Source: Ectocarpus siliculosus (taxonomy: Eukaryota > Sar > Phaeophyceae > Ectocarpales > Ectocarpaceae). Taken from it: a stretch of 64,000 nt of DNA. Numbering within the stretch: the stretch's first letter is position 1; each line of letters opens with the position of its first letter. The DNA is taken from the NCBI GenBank assembly GCA_000310025.1, contig FN649755.1, forward strand, positions 2,021,884-2,085,883, read 5' to 3'. This document shows, in pieces, positions 11,961-25,700 of the stretch. The notes below the pieces were generated by a model. The model was not told where the DNA came from. It searched no databases and saw only the letters and a list, made by a program, of their open reading frames with translations. The translations under genes were made by a program, and so were the position numbers.

Positions 11961-14900
11961 AAAAAGCTGTATGCCTTTTAGCATCTTTTGGTCGGCAACT
12001 TTCTTCAATGGAAATTTTGGTGCACGCTCTTCTTGGAACGAAGAAAGTTTGGTGCACGGGGCTGGCGGAATGCGGAGGTGTGCTCCTTTGTTGTTTTCGT
12101 AGGAACGGCGAGGAGCAGGCGCATGCCTTCATACCCAACCGCGAAGAAACCGGCCACAGCGTGCGGGAGAGGGAAGTTGCAACTTTTTTCTCCACACTCA
12201 CGATACCCAGAGGCATCTAACCCGGTACCAGAAAGATGCCAAGTGGAGCGAGCTCCCTCGGGGTGGTATTTCTGTTGCTGTTGCTTCCTCCTTCGAAACG
12301 TTATCGCTGGAAAACCAACCTATGAGCACAGAGTCCCCGCGAACTTGAGCCAATCGCTCTCTGACGTGGATATTTCTGGGTCAACCAATACGTTTTGCCC
12401 GATGCATACGAAACCCCACAGCACCAAACTTTGGGCATGAAAGATGGAGCAGAGAGCTACCTCCCGCCGAGTGGCCTCTCTATTGCTGTTGGTTCCTCTT
12501 TCGGAAAGTTATCGGCGGAAAACCAAACCCGTGGCGGTAAAAAATACCGAACTTGAACTAAACGCTTCGCGGCCGTTGACGGTCGTTGAGCCAACACAAC
12601 CTTTTTTCCCGGCGCATTCGGCACCTCACGGCGCCCTGGCAATGCCCATCAGCCCATGGCATCACCTCCTTCCAAATACCATTCATGAGGCAACTCGTTA
12701 AATTTTCATCGAGATATCGGTGGTCACGGCCTTGTCACAGTCGAAGCTGGAGAGGGGGTCGACTCGTGGTGGGAGGGATAGGAGCTTGGCGTGGATTGGC
12801 ACGAAACTTTGTTCGATACCTTCGTCGTGAAAAAAGTTGCACAACGTTTCCTCCAGATTGCAGCGTTTTGCTCCTGAGAAACAGTTTCGAAACTGACGCT
12901 TTCGATATATTGTAGTCTATCTTAGATTCGTTTTCTTAGATATAGGGATGGATTCGTTGGGTCGCACTAGGAAAATACTAGAGGGGGGGGGTAATGAGCC
13001 GCGGGGTAGCGACTCAATACCTTGCCGTGGTCTTATCTGCGATGCGGATGGTGCACGAAGCCCGACACACGGCAGAGTGAATCGTTTTTGGTGCAGCTTC
13101 GCGTGCACCAGAGGGACAAGGGTGCGACAGGCAAGGCGCGACGATGGTTGTATGTGCGGCCCCCGTTCAAGGTTTCACTATACATGAGGTAGTTTCTTCC
13201 CGTTGATGCACATGCACACACCCACGAAGAAAAAAAAAATTAAGTCTTCCCGCTGTGCGGACGTAAACACGCACATCCGGACATTTTGAAGAGGCACGCA
13301 TGCGGCATATACCTGGCGGTGAGCGTATCACACATCACACCGTCGAGGAGCACGACCAGCAGCGTAGACATAGGCTTGTGACAAGACAGAAGGCAAACAT
13401 TACGTCAGGCTCACACCTTGCCCGCCACATTCGTCTCAAGCTTTCCGAGTTTCCCGCCAAGTGAAAGCCAACAGTCTACATATTGTATCATACATCACGG
13501 GACAATACTACAGCATGAACCAAAAACAGCAAAGCCGTTCATGGTCATGACTTTGAAGCGAGAGACACCAGCAGCAGCAGCAGGTAGGGCACGGCTTTTG
13601 CGAAGGCAGTCAGTAGCACGGCGCAAGTACGCAACGCGAACCGATCCCGCGGGGAACAATCCTGATAACGCACAGCAGCAGTAGACCCTCACGCCCTCGC
13701 CGTTTCTCTCGATGGTAGGTGCGATCTCTGGACTTGGGAAGGTGCGTTATGTTGTGTGTTGTTCGTTTGTGATCATCGGTCTGCTGTTGTTTCTGGAACA
13801 GTCGGTTGGACCACTCATCACCAATGCACCCGCCAGATTACACATGGCGCATGACTATACCCACGGCGCACAGGTATAGGCCCGGCTCCTACTGGTTTTC
13901 ATAGATAGCTGGTCTCGGATCAGTGTCCCAGCGGTGATGTGATTTTTGGAGGTGTTGTTGTCTCTGTTTGCCTCCGTTTCTTATCCAGGTTTGAATCGCG
14001 CGCGCGATCTCCTCTTTAGTGCACGCCTTTTCGCGTAGAAACCCCGGGGTTGGGGAGCAAGATCTCCTACGAATTTAGGGCACAACCGCTTGTGTAGCAC
14101 GGCCATCTGCTTTCGGAGCACGACCAACCCGGTGTGACGTAAAGCGAGCTCTTTTTCTTCTTCCTCAGAAGCAAACAGATCGCCAATCGGTGCCCTATAA
14201 ATCTCGTTCTGGTTCCAAAGGTAGGTGCGTTATATCGGCTTCCCGGAAATCAACTTTTGGGGCCCTGGTATCGTGCGGCTCAACATTGGCCGATACATCG
14301 AGCCTTTGTTTCCCTCCTGTGGACGAAGGGAAAAATGTTGCGCTTCGCGCTCCGCGGCTCATTACAAAAATAACGATTGGCGCAACTTTTGCTCTCCTAC
14401 TGAGCGTACATACATGCGTACATGAGGAAAGTTGCAAGAAACGTTGCAAAACATCAAATGTTTTTTTGCTACATTCTGCTTGCATGAAAAGCGGTGTTTT
14501 ACACATGCCGAGTTGAGACGCAGGGATATATTGGTTGGACCATGCGATCAATGTCAAAACAAATGGTGAGAATACGCCGAGATATTATGCCGGGGTTGTG
14601 TGGCGGTGGGAGCATGTCCACTACTTCTGCCGTCGCTCTTGCCTAGTCAAAGACTGTGACTCACAGAGTGAGTTGAAAAGACGTTGGCTAGTCGTGCAAC
14701 GGTGATGCCCGTAACGACTCCGGGTCCAGGAGTCGTGTCCGATACTGTGCCATCGAACCTTCGACCCTCGCGACCGTCGGGGGCGGAGTGTGATACATAG
14801 GTGGGGGGTATTGGATGGCGTTTGCTCACCACCGACTCACCACACATGGACACATGGTGCCGGGGGAGTAGGTATAGGTTCTCCATGCACGAACGAGGCG

Positions 14901-15679
14901 CCGGTAGGGGGGACGGGTGCCGTTCAACATAACCGAGGTAGTAGTATAGGTCTCAGCTCGACATACCATACCATCAATCCTATGCAATCAGGACGGGATG
15001 TAGCCGGGTGTGGTACAGTGTTATAGGCAGGACCCCGCGTTGAATGGACGTGATTGACGAATTATGGCCCCCACGCCGAACACTTACTCACAGCAAACTC
15101 CTCCAACCGAGGGCAGCGTCCAGACAATAATCAGCTGCGACTCGGTGGCCTGGTGCTTCCTCACTACTCCCCACGGAGCTCCTTGAGCTTCGTTTGTCAT
15201 TGCCGGCGTCCCCACAACAGTATTGGCTCCGTGAGGCATCGACGGCAGCGAGACGGGCTCAGTCAGGAAGACCGGCGACAAGATTCCCGCCCACAGCGCC
15301 ACGCTGCTGCTGTTGTTGTTGCTCCCGACTTTCCTATTGCCATCAGCCATGGACCCCTCCGTCAGTATACTATGCATACATTACCAGTATTTTGACCCCT
15401 CACGGCGTGACGCCTCCAAGGCGATGCCATGCCGCGTTGGTCGGATTCGATCGATCCGTGATAGGTGTCGGGGACGTGTTTGGCGCCGCCAGGACTCAGA
15501 AAAGAGAAGAGCCGGTGTACTGTGATTACACGTAAATCAGGAACCGCCGACACGTTCGGGAAAAGGAACTTGATTTAATAGTCGACTGTACCACCTACCC
15601 GTCAGTATCACCTCCCTGCTCTCCTGTGTATTTAATCGAGGTCTCAGAGCGCTACCACAGCAGTCAAGGATATGTATGG
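11961..15679 (+). other. Gene-poor spacer between duplicated blocks
   Basis: Apart from the 12.2-12.65 kb tandem duplication, only short frames without coding character are visible. Short poly-G tracts occur near 12983 and CTG/TTG-rich sequence near 15306-15325. No gene supported. Confidence 0.4.
12234..12650 (+). repeat. Tandem duplication, about 206-bp unit, two copies
   Basis: Two diverged units begin at about 12236 and 12442. Shared landmarks are the TTGCTGTTG..TTCCTC..TTCG stretch and the adjoining GTTATCG..GGAAAACCAA stretch, then GAACTTGA further on. No ORF spans it. Confidence 0.55.
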
Positions 15680-16608
15680 CCGCGGTACTGTAAAACACTT
15701 CGTTTGTACAATTTTTTGCTCTTCTTTCGTTGGTTCCTGGGTACGGGCACTGTATACCGTCCGCCAGAAAAAGCGGCATCCATCCTCCTACAGCAGTGCA
15801 TATACTCCACGGTTGCAAGACATGGCAACGATAACAACAGCAACAGCAACAGCAACAACCACCACCATGTATTTCCTCTTGACGAGCGAGGCACTGATCG
15901 GCCCGTGGTCGCCATTCATGCCAGCCCCAAAAAATGAGAGAAGGCGTGTCGCAACACTGGGCCCTAGGCTCCAGCTCGGCTCCCTGCTCTCTGCCCTCTC
16001 CATCAGCTCTCGCCCTGCTCTACCCGTTCTCCGCAGACCTGGCCAGAGAGAACTTTGCCATAGGAACTCACCCAGAGAACATAGCCGCCGCAGATGGAGA
16101 CCATTTGCCCTCACAGCTCTTGACGGGTGCGGGGTGAGGAATTCGTGGTTCACGTACGTACGAGCAGTCATCCCCCAGTCAGCCTACAGAAAAAAGCCCA
16201 GTCCGCTGCAGGTGATACTCTCCGACAGATTGAGGGCAAGCATTCGGGATCCTTCCGCTGCCTTACGTTGTTCCACCCCGTTGCTGGTGAGCCGAAGTCC
16301 TGTGCAAATGCCCACCGGTGGTCGAGGTGCAATAGAGTTTTTAGAGCCCAGTCGTGTAGGCTGCTGCTGGTACACAGCAGTGGTCGTCCCCGCTTTAGAT
16401 CGGGAGGTGGAATGTAGTTTTTTTTGTTTGTTTCAAGATATACACCTGCAGCAGGCTCGTGCGTTGTTACTTTGTTACCATTGGCTCATCTCGTTTACCA
16501 CACAGCAACAGTGATGAAGTTGAGTTGTGGGGGCGCCAGTGTGATTTACAAGAGGGGGGGCTGGTGTTCACCGTCATCAGCTAGAGAGGGGGGGCGTACT
16601 CTTATGTT

Positions 16609-16935
16609 GTGCATGCCTTCGCGGTTAGACCATTGACCACGCGTCCTCGAGAGGACGGAGCATTGTTCCCACAGGACCGATCACCGATGGCCAATCGTTC
16701 CTTCCTACTTTGCCAAAGGTGGCTCAAAAATGTCCTCCCTACAGTCTATCTATCCTACCGATATCACTTCCCGCCGTTTCACCCCACGTCCTATGCCCCA
16801 GTACAGCTAACGTCTTCTCTTCGCTATCCCATGCCGAGTGGGGAGGGGGGGGGGGGTACTCATAGTCGTGCATGCCGTAATCGTTTGACCATTGACCTCG
16901 CATCCCTACAAAGCCGGGACGGAGCACGCCGGGTT
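16609..16935 (+). repeat. Two diverged copies of a dispersed repeat
   Basis: A segment beginning with a GCATGCC..GACCATTGACC stretch occurs at about 16611 and again at about 16870, each followed by GGACGGAGCA or GGGACGGAGCACG. A related copy near 43828 reads AGACCACTGATCACGCGTCC. No coding content. Confidence 0.45.
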
Positions 16936-17002
16936 CTCACCGGACCAGGCTCTCACATCACCAAGCGCGAAGCGCCGTGAGGTATTTGGCGAGTCGCATG
17001 AA

Positions 17003-17900
17003 GGGTGAGCTGCATCCTGCTAAGGGTGTTCGGCATCTTGTGCTTACTTCCTTGCGTACGGATGACAGTTGCGTATGACTTAATTTATGTTCTGGTGCTT
17101 TCACTTCCAGAGACAGTTGTAAGCACTGTGTAACTGCCTCGAGGAAGCTTGACCATTTTAACACAACGTGGTGCGATCATCCCCCGTTGCGCGGAGTGAT
17201 GGTTCTCGACCCCGCACAACATGATCTACTCGACCACCATTATGGTTACCGCCAAAAAAAAAACGAGGTAAAAAAAAAACGAGGTAAAAAAAAAACAAAC
17301 GGTAACCTGGTTGCCGACTTCACGAAGTGAATTGGCTTGTTTTACAACGTCGTTGCCAAGCGACGAAACCCCAATCCCGATGGCAAACACCGAGTGGGGG
17401 CTTGTTTTACAACGTCGTTGCCAAGCGACGAAAACCCAAACCCCGATGGCAAACACCGGGGGGGGGGGGCTTGTTTTACAACGTCGTTGCCAAGCGACGA
17501 AAACCCAACCCCGATGGCAAACACCGGGGGGGGCGGGTGAGCTGCATCCTGCTAAGGGTGTTCGGCATCTTGTGCTTACTTCCTTGCGTACGAATGACAG
17601 CTGCGTATGACTTAATTTATTTTCTGGTGCTTTCACTTCCAGCGACAGTTGTAAGCACAGTGTAACTGCCTCGAGGATGCTTGACCATTTTAACACAACG
17701 TGGTGCGATCATCCCCCTTGCGCGGAGTGAGGCTTCTCGACCCCGCACAACATGATCTACTCGACCACCATTCACGGTTACCGCAAAACAAAAACCAGAG
17801 GTAAAAAAATACGGTAACCTGGTTGCCGAGTTCACGAAGTGACTTGGCTTGTTATACAACGTCGTTGCCAAGCGACGAAAACCCAATCCCGATGGCGAAA
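17003..17900 (+). repeat. 532-bp tandem duplication enclosing 66-bp tandem units
   Basis: A roughly 235-bp segment starting GGGTGAGCTGCATCCTGCTA occurs at 17003 and 17535. The intervening sequence contains three 66-68-bp units with TTTTACAACGTCGTTGCCAA (about 17339, 17404 and 17473), with one more at about 17850. Each unit ends in a poly-G run of differing length. Forward frames that look open over the units are repeat artefacts. Confidence 0.8.
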
Positions 17901-18369
17901 CACCGTGGGGAGGGGGTGGTAATCATCATCAGTCAGAGAGAGGAAGGGTGGTATTTTCCGTCAGAGGGGGGAGGCGGTATTCATCATAAGGTACTCAATA
18001 GCGTGTGATGTGGTTGACCAGACTAAATAGCACGGAAGGCACAGGTCGCACACTACACCCTCGCGCACACACGTGAAGAGAGGCGTACAGCAGTACAGGC
18101 ATCATCAACGATGGTGTCTAGCAGAGCGTGTACGCCCTGTCCTCTCTCTCGCTGATGACAAAAAAACGCGGCAGAAACACACGACGTAACGGATGGATTC
18201 TCCCCGATATTTTTGTCGTTGACCCCGTAGATAGAGAAAACTACGGGGGAGATGTCTTGTGGTATATGTACCTATACAGTGATTTTGTGATTTGCACCTG
18301 GTGGCATCACTGATAAATTGTTTTTCAGTGTAAAGGCTTAAATAGACCCCAAATATGCCCAATACCCAG

Positions 18370-18445
18370 CTGGTTTCCCTCCATTCACTGTAAAGACTTC
18401 AACACATCCCGTTCGACTGTGGTCATATCTCGAATGGGTAGTCTT
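18370..18445 (-). repeat. Dispersed repeat with conserved minus-strand peptide, copy 1
   Basis: TTTCCCTCCATTCACTGTAA followed by GACTTCAACACATCC. A second copy lies at 61223-61300. On the minus strand both give a GCVEVF-(T/A)-(V/M)-NGGKP peptide. Probably part of an unidentified interspersed repeat. Confidence 0.5.
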
Positions 18446-21400
18446 TCTGTGTTTGTATTTATGTTTATGCTCTGCTGCTTGCTTGCTCGTCCAAACGCAC
18501 AACACAAACAAACTCTTATTTTCTCCTCTCGCGTCCTCCGCCGATAGCTTACAGCAGTATAGTATAGGGCAGCCCCCGCTCCCGCCGTGTCGCTCTCGCT
18601 GTGGTGTGTGTCTACCTCTCCTTTCGTCCGTGTCTGACTCCGTGTGTGTGAGGTGTCGCGTTGGTGTGAGGCTACGTTCCACAGGCTGCTGCTGCCGCTC
18701 GCTGCAAACTAGAAAACAACCGACACCAACAACTACCAAGCGTGTTCTCTCGTCTCGCTTCCTCTTCCTCCAGCGATAGCAAACGGCAGTAGGTAGAGGG
18801 TACACCTTGCTCCCGTCTCGCTCTCGGCCAAACTCTCGCTGTGGTGTGTGTCTCCCTCCCCCATCTTGTCCATGTCTGGCTCCGGGCGATGTCTTGCGTG
18901 AGCCTATGTATTCGTACGTCTGGTTCCAAAAAGCCTCCTCGTCCACCTCAGGGACGTCTGAATGCGACATACACATTTTGGACAGATGCCGTGCTATCTC
19001 GACGCGCCGACCACGGATTGAAAAGGTAGCAGTTGGGACAGCTCGGGAGAAATACTTGTTGTGCGCAACTCTTAGATTGCAATTTGGTGTCTAGATTATG
19101 GAATGGGCTCGTGTCTGCTGCGTATTTATCGAACCCGGTCACAGACAGACAGAGAGACGCACATCCATCGTGTAATTTTGTCCCCCGGTGTGTAATTTTG
19201 TTTTTCGCGCATACATATGTACATGACGATCCCTGTAAACATATTTTTTTCGAAAAACAAAGGCACCCCTACCGGGCCGCGCTACAAAAAAATCATATTA
19301 AAATACACTTTCGTCCCCGCTTTGAGCGCACAAAAATCCCTGAAGCATGGTTCCCCGCAGATGGTGGGGGGTCCTTTTCACATCATGCGTGCCCCCCGAA
19401 ATTTGCTGCAGCACACCTCCGCGAGAAGTGCAGACTCGTCGCGATACAGTATGCGCGGCGTAGTGTTTTTATTTTAGGACAACTTCTCTTTGGATGTCCA
19501 TGTTTGTTGTTTTGGTTTCTTCGGTGAAGTCTCGTGAAGATTAGCTTGGCACAATTTGTTCTGTGTATCAAAACCTCATTTTTTGTCTGGTGTTGGTGTC
19601 GACGTTACGGACACTTTCCTGTAGTTTCGTTCCAAGTGTTGGTGGTTTCGTTTGGTCCCCGTGTGGCAGGTAGCCTGCTGCACGAGAGGCGTATCGTATC
19701 AGAGTTGCGGAAATGGATGCTGATCAGGTGCGGTAGCGAAATCTCGGGCGAGACTTTTCACCTGAGGACGACACCCCAACAATATGAAAAGCCTACAACA
19801 TCACCAGCGCACTACCGTACATCAGGATAGGTCGTGCTGCACCACTTCCCGTGCTTCGCTGTAGGGGGAAAACCAAACGATGGTATGGACGTACTGGAGT
19901 TCAACAGCAGTAGTTGCGGCGTTCTCACGTTGGGTCGTAGGTTTCCCACAACGCCGTTTTGCGGTCGCATTCCTGCTGCGAATGCGCGTCTTTTGACACA
20001 TGTTTCGCCTAGATTGGCCCGGGGACGGTGAGTTCGTGTCCCCGGAATTTCCAAGACACTTCCCCGCGTTAGAGACACTTGAAAAAGAAAAAATGTTGTG
20101 TGTCTTGCGGGGTCGACTGCAACCTCACGGCGATGTTGTTCTCTTTTTTTTTGCTATTCTGCAGACCATGAAAAGAGAGCAAATCTTGGGCCCAACAGTT
20201 ACAAATCAGAGTGGAGTCGACCTTGCATTTTTCATGACCTACATTACATTCATGTACTGCGTTTCGCCTGGGAAACAGCAGTAGAGTACGGGACTATGCT
20301 AAGCGTGCATGCTTTTTCACCGATTGTTTTTTTAAATCCACCCGGAACCGCCGACAGCAGCCTCAGGCTAATCAGCAGCAGCACGGGCAGAGGGACCGGC
20401 CAAAGCTGCAGCGGTAGCCTTGGGATCAGACAGAGACCCGCAGTCGTGAGCGACAGGTGTCCCCTTGACTGATTGGCTTGTGTTGCTGGACGCTTGGTGT
20501 ACCTTCGGCTGTGATGCAAATTTTCTCACCTAATCTGCTGCTGTACTCTCAGCGGTTTGCATGCACACAGACATGTGCAACGCGTGTGATGGCTACGGGC
20601 AGGATGGTCCATCGCATGTAATATGTAGGTCTGTCGAAGGATTTGGTAATAGCTGATGGCACCTCCAATGCGCCACCCAGTAGTCGAACCTTATACCCAC
20701 CTTCTGTTTCGTTCAGTACAAGGCCGAGTGGCAACAACAGAAGTAGCAAGGAGTTCAGGTGACAAAAGGGTCGGGAAACGAAGCAGAGGGTGGGGAAGAC
20801 TGTGTTCGGCCCTGTGGTGAATGGCACCCTGTGCTGTGTGCTGCGTCAACGATTGTCTTGCATTACCACCTGCACGACCTCTTTGCGAAGCCTCTGATTT
20901 ACTTCATTGGGAACCACGGACGGTGCCTTGCTTGCTGCATGCCGTGTCAAGGTGCACACAGGCTCCATGTCATCTGCTGGTTTGGAAGGCGAGATCGGGG
21001 ATTTTACGGTGGCAGGCAAGGTGAGCCTTGCATGCGACGTTGTCGGAAACTCGGCGTCCCCCCCCGCGTCTGCCCCCTACGGATGGACAGACCCGCGTGC
21101 CTTCTTTTCATTGCTGTTGTTGTTGTTGTTGTCTTCACAATAAAACCCGTTCTCGTCTCCGCTCAGTACTTTCGAATGTGGCTATGTACTGGTCCAACTA
21201 ACGCGGACGCCCTCCGTGGTCACAAACCACCTGCCCCCAAAGGACGGTACACCTTCTTGATATATCGTCGTCCTCGATATTGATTGGCAAACGTAAAAGT
21301 ACTTTCACATGTAACGTCCATGGTATTGACCACGATCACGTGTCCGTCGATGCTTGTCTATATCAGAGAATTACTACCCCCGCGCCGGTTTATGACCGTC

Positions 21401-21596
21401 AGAAGTTGGAGTTATGTGGAGTTGTGGTTGGTGTAGGTCGTCCCGGACCCCGTTACTCTACCTTTACCAATTCGCCGGGAGAACAAAGAAAAGGTAGACT
21501 TCATAGGAGGCGTCGGGAGCGATTGTTACAGCCCATTGCCCGCTGCTAGCAGCGTCAGCGAGGGGAGCAAGTGCACACCCATGCACAACAGCAGCA

Positions 21597-21607
21597 GCAA
21601 CAGCTGC

Positions 21608-21639
<32 letters not shown>

Positions 21640-21648
21640 ATGATGAGA
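21597..21648 (+). repeat. (CTG)n(ATG)n compound microsatellite
   Basis: About nine CTG triplets run directly into five ATG triplets, preceded by AGCAGCAGCAACAG, so the left part can fold on itself. It lies in block B and is absent from block A. Confidence 0.9.
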
Positions 21649-22566
21649 GCTTGTCCACACCAAACAACGCTCTCATTCATCCCCGTGGTGCTACACAGCA
21701 GACGTCCTCGTGAACATCTGACTGGTGGTGTCGGGTGAGCTGTGAGCTTGTGCACTGGTAACCTACGTGGTGGCGTAGGCCCCATCCATATCTATCGACG
21801 CTTGTGGTCTCTCTCTCTCTCCGACCCTTCTTTTTCGCGCTTCGCGCGAAATAATTGTCTTGTTTTTAGACCCTATGCAGGGAAGAGAGCCTATTCGCCA
21901 TTACAAAGGAATTGCTGATGCAGGCCGGCACGGTAAAATCCTGTCGAGACTGTTTGAAGGCCGCTCGCAGCCAGACAAGCGGCTGTAACCTTAGTTTTTT
22001 TTCCCACTTCCAAGTTGTAACGTTCTGGGCATTGATTTTCCACCATTTTTCGTTGCACACAATGACGTGACCGTCTTATTGTTTGGTCGACATCAATAGG
22101 CCATTCCCGGGTTAGATGGCGGCCGGGTGAAGGAAGAGGAGAAGGAGCAGGAGCAAGACCACGAAGAGAGGGTGAGCTAACGTGTGTCTCTTTGTGTCTG
22201 TTATGTAGACGAGATACATGTTAGGCCTGTCGGTACGAATGGAGAGCACGTGCATTTTGCACAACTTCCGATGCTCACTGACCTATGTATGGCAGTCAGT
22301 GCTTACTGCGTTGAAGATTGCCGCTTTCTTCGGCACAGGGCGATTCCCTTCCTTTCGAGCCAATCCCTGTTATGGAAGCGTTCCCTCAGCTTGTTCATGT
22401 TATAGGTTCGTCTGTGTGGGAATCTTCTTAGTTCCCAAGCCCACTTGCTATTGGTCGGTTCCGCACCAACAAGCCAGATTAGTATTTCCACGTTGCCGTT
22501 GTCAGATACTACGGATGACCGGATTGTACTTGATATTCAGGTGAATTGAATCTTCTGTGTAACCCC

Positions 22567-22745
22567 AGAATCGTCTTGTGGAGGTGTTGCTTGACCCATC
22601 AACGAGACCCATCCTTTGGAGTTGTCGGATGACCCGCTGCAGGCAAGGCCAGGCAAGCGCAAGCTCGGGGGAATAGCAGCGGGCCTCCACCGGAACAGCG
22701 TCTGGAGAGCCGGCAATGGGCAACCCTACCACGCTGAAAGGTGAA
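22567..22745 (-). other. Reading frame conserved between duplicated blocks (copy B)
   Basis: Block B partner of 7822-8030. The minus-strand translation includes FSVVGLPIAGSPDAVPVE and SPELALAWPCLQRVIRQ. The same frame is open in both copies over about 60 codons. Family not recognised. Confidence 0.3.
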
Positions 22746-22799
22746 CAGGAATGCGAACTATTTTGTTTTATCCAGGTGTTTAAGTGTAAATGCCGCACG

Positions 22800-25700
22800 A
22801 GATGCGGTCATTAGCAGCGTTATTCCTCCTAGTTATGGGCACCCAAATGAGGACACTTCGGGAACACCGCACCCAAAGGTCTCTTTACCGCACCGTAGTC
22901 GCCGTGGGCTCAGCTTTATCAAACGCACGTAAGAACCCTAGGACTCTCATGCTTGGGTGGGCTGGTACGCTGTATGATATGCTGAGTGATGGCTCTCCTC
23001 GGCCTCTGACTTACTGTACACAATCTCCCAATCCGCGTGTCCCCTAGATGGTATGCATAAAACTGTACATAGCCTGTTACTGGAAGTATTTACTGAGTTG
23101 CCTTCATGTCCCCACGTGTTTTGGGGACACTTTTCATACTGAAGCCATGTCACCCTTTGTCTGGCAAGGAGCTCGGCTCTCTCCGGTTTCTTTTGAGGGA
23201 CGGTAGCCGCTCGCCGCCATTGACTGACAGTTATTTTTGCGTTTTTTTTTGTGCGGAGGGATCGCGTACTAAATAGGGGTGCTAAGCTGTGACCTCTACA
23301 GGTTTCAGCATCTGTTTTGGCGTCAGTTTGAAACCAGTTACATTGCATTTCCTTCCACCCAGGATCTTTGGCCACTAGTTGGCAAGGTTTTCCCCCAGCG
23401 TCAATTCCAATAATTGCATATGAAGGGGGAGAGGTTCCAGCGGAGGGGGCGCCGTGCCCTATATTCCCTAGAGGCCCCATTAACGTAGTTTTGCTCCAAC
23501 GGGTTTATTTGTCGTCACAGGTCGAAATTTCAAGTTTAATCCTTGGCGAAACCGCCCCCCCGGCTGCTGTATGCACTTTATCCCGCACCCCTTCCTGTAA
23601 GCCCTAGGGAACACAAAGCTCTGAACATGCGTTTGTCAAGAAACCGTACGAGCTTCAGCAGCCACGTCTATTAAAGCTTCGGCGTTTACCAGTTTTTTAG
23701 GAGCTTCATGCGTTCGCTTCACGCAGAATTAGTCCCCCTCTGAGAAATTGGTGAACTCGCCCAGAAAGGCGTGTCAGTTGCCGACAGCTACAGCTCGCCA
23801 TTCGCAGCCACGCTGCTCGAATTTGCGAGAGCCTACCAATGTGGTGTGCGAGCGTCGTGTGCCTCGACAGCAGCAGCAGGCGACCAGAAACGAGACTAGA
23901 AAGTTGTGCTTGCGAACTGTATGTAGATGCATGCAGAAGCCCGAAATTGCACGAAACTCTGCTGGATTGTGTGGGTACGCTGACGCGTTGCCACCGTTCT
24001 CCACGTGTGTATCCGCGATGAGCAACTGGATTGAAACACACGAAAAACGGTTCTCCGGGTGTTTCCTTTTTCCTACGCCTAAAACATGTACAAGTAGAGG
24101 GTTGAGATTGGTCACAGGTTGGGTTTTCAATTAACGGCCCTGAATGCCATTAAATGACGCTGTTCCCAGCCGATTATTTCTACCTCTCCACATATAGAGC
24201 TGCAATTGTGTGAATCACTTGTTTTTCGTTCAGGTTGTGTCGTTTTGCTTGCGAAAGGCCGTTCCTTTTAGTTTTTTTCTCTGATCGTCGTTTTGGCGAA
24301 GGGCTGGGCGTAACGTTCAACAGCACGCACAGCCACGTAGAGAGTGCATGGGGCCACTCCCGTCTCGCGTCTAGACTATAGTACCGACATTCAGATTTGA
24401 TCGGAGGGAAACCGTGAATCCCTCTCACACGGGAACAGGCTGTCGACATCTCGAACCACGACCCGAAGCACGCTCTATCTCATGTAATTCGCAACACTTC
24501 ATATCATAGCTGGCAGCACATACACAAACACCGAAACGCCATCAGAAGCCTGCCTCTGCTTCAGAAACCCAGTGCAGTACTCTGTATTGGGTTCCTTCTG
24601 GTCGTTGGGTGTACATGGGAACGCCCGTACTCTTCGGTATGCGATCTTGGCTGCGGGTTGCACACGCCGTCTGTGGGGAACGCACCGTTCATGACGCTCT
24701 AGGGTTTATTGTTTCATTGTGGTCGATGAATGGGGGGTTCGCCCCGCGAAAACCGACGTGATTCTATCGGACCAGCCGGTAGACAGGGCACGGTCGGTAC
24801 CCACTTGAACGATGAAATCTCCCTCGCTGTAGAAACGCTCGGCGAAAAGAAACTTCCTGCGTTATGAAGAAGCTTTCCTTTTCTGAACTACGGTACCCCA
24901 TGAGTTAAAAACGTGGTACGGGGTATGATTTCGACATCCACGGCCCCCCTGAAAACACTCGCGTGGGACGAGGGAAGCACCCGACCCGTGTTGCTCATTA
25001 TGGACAAAGTGGTCACAAACTGTGGATAAAATGCCATCGTCACTCACAAGGTTGTAGCTGTGTACCATCAAGACTCTCCGGAACTCCTATGCATGTGGTC
25101 TTGTTCTATCATTTTGCTCCAGTCCATTTTTTGGGGCCATGGTCTAAGCCACCGCTAATGCGCATCGCGCTGACCTTGACTTTTCACGAATGATCAGGAG
25201 GAGGATGTTGGATATTCACACATCGCATCGAACATGCGATAACTATTGGTAAACAGCGATACGTACAATGTCGCTCTCACCTTCGTATGAAGACACGCAG
25301 TAGCGCAGGCGTACATTCTGTGTTTGATACATGTACTGCTGGACATGCACACTGCATCTGATAGGATAAGTCTATTATCCGTTCTAGTTTTATGATTTTC
25401 TAGAAGAAGTTTCCTTCTCATGAAGATTGACTTTGTTCTTGACATACGTATGTTTGCTGAGTTGTATCACGCGCGAGAGTACATCGCTAGAATTACTTGT
25501 TGCTGGCGAGTAGTTGATGCATTGCATATGATTGGTCAACCTTATGTTGAGTACGTTTTGTAGACGCACGAGACGACGTCAGTGGGATATTTGCCCAAGG
25601 GGTCATGTTGTCTGATTGGTTGACACTTTTTTGGATATAAGTGGGTTTCGTCGGTATGCTTTGCTTGGATGGTGTAGCCACCATGCAGCCCCCATCCTCT

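Noticed and set aside
17311-17665. Overlapping plus and minus frames of about 60-156 codons
   Set aside because: All are produced by the 66-bp tandem units, which happen to be open in several frames.
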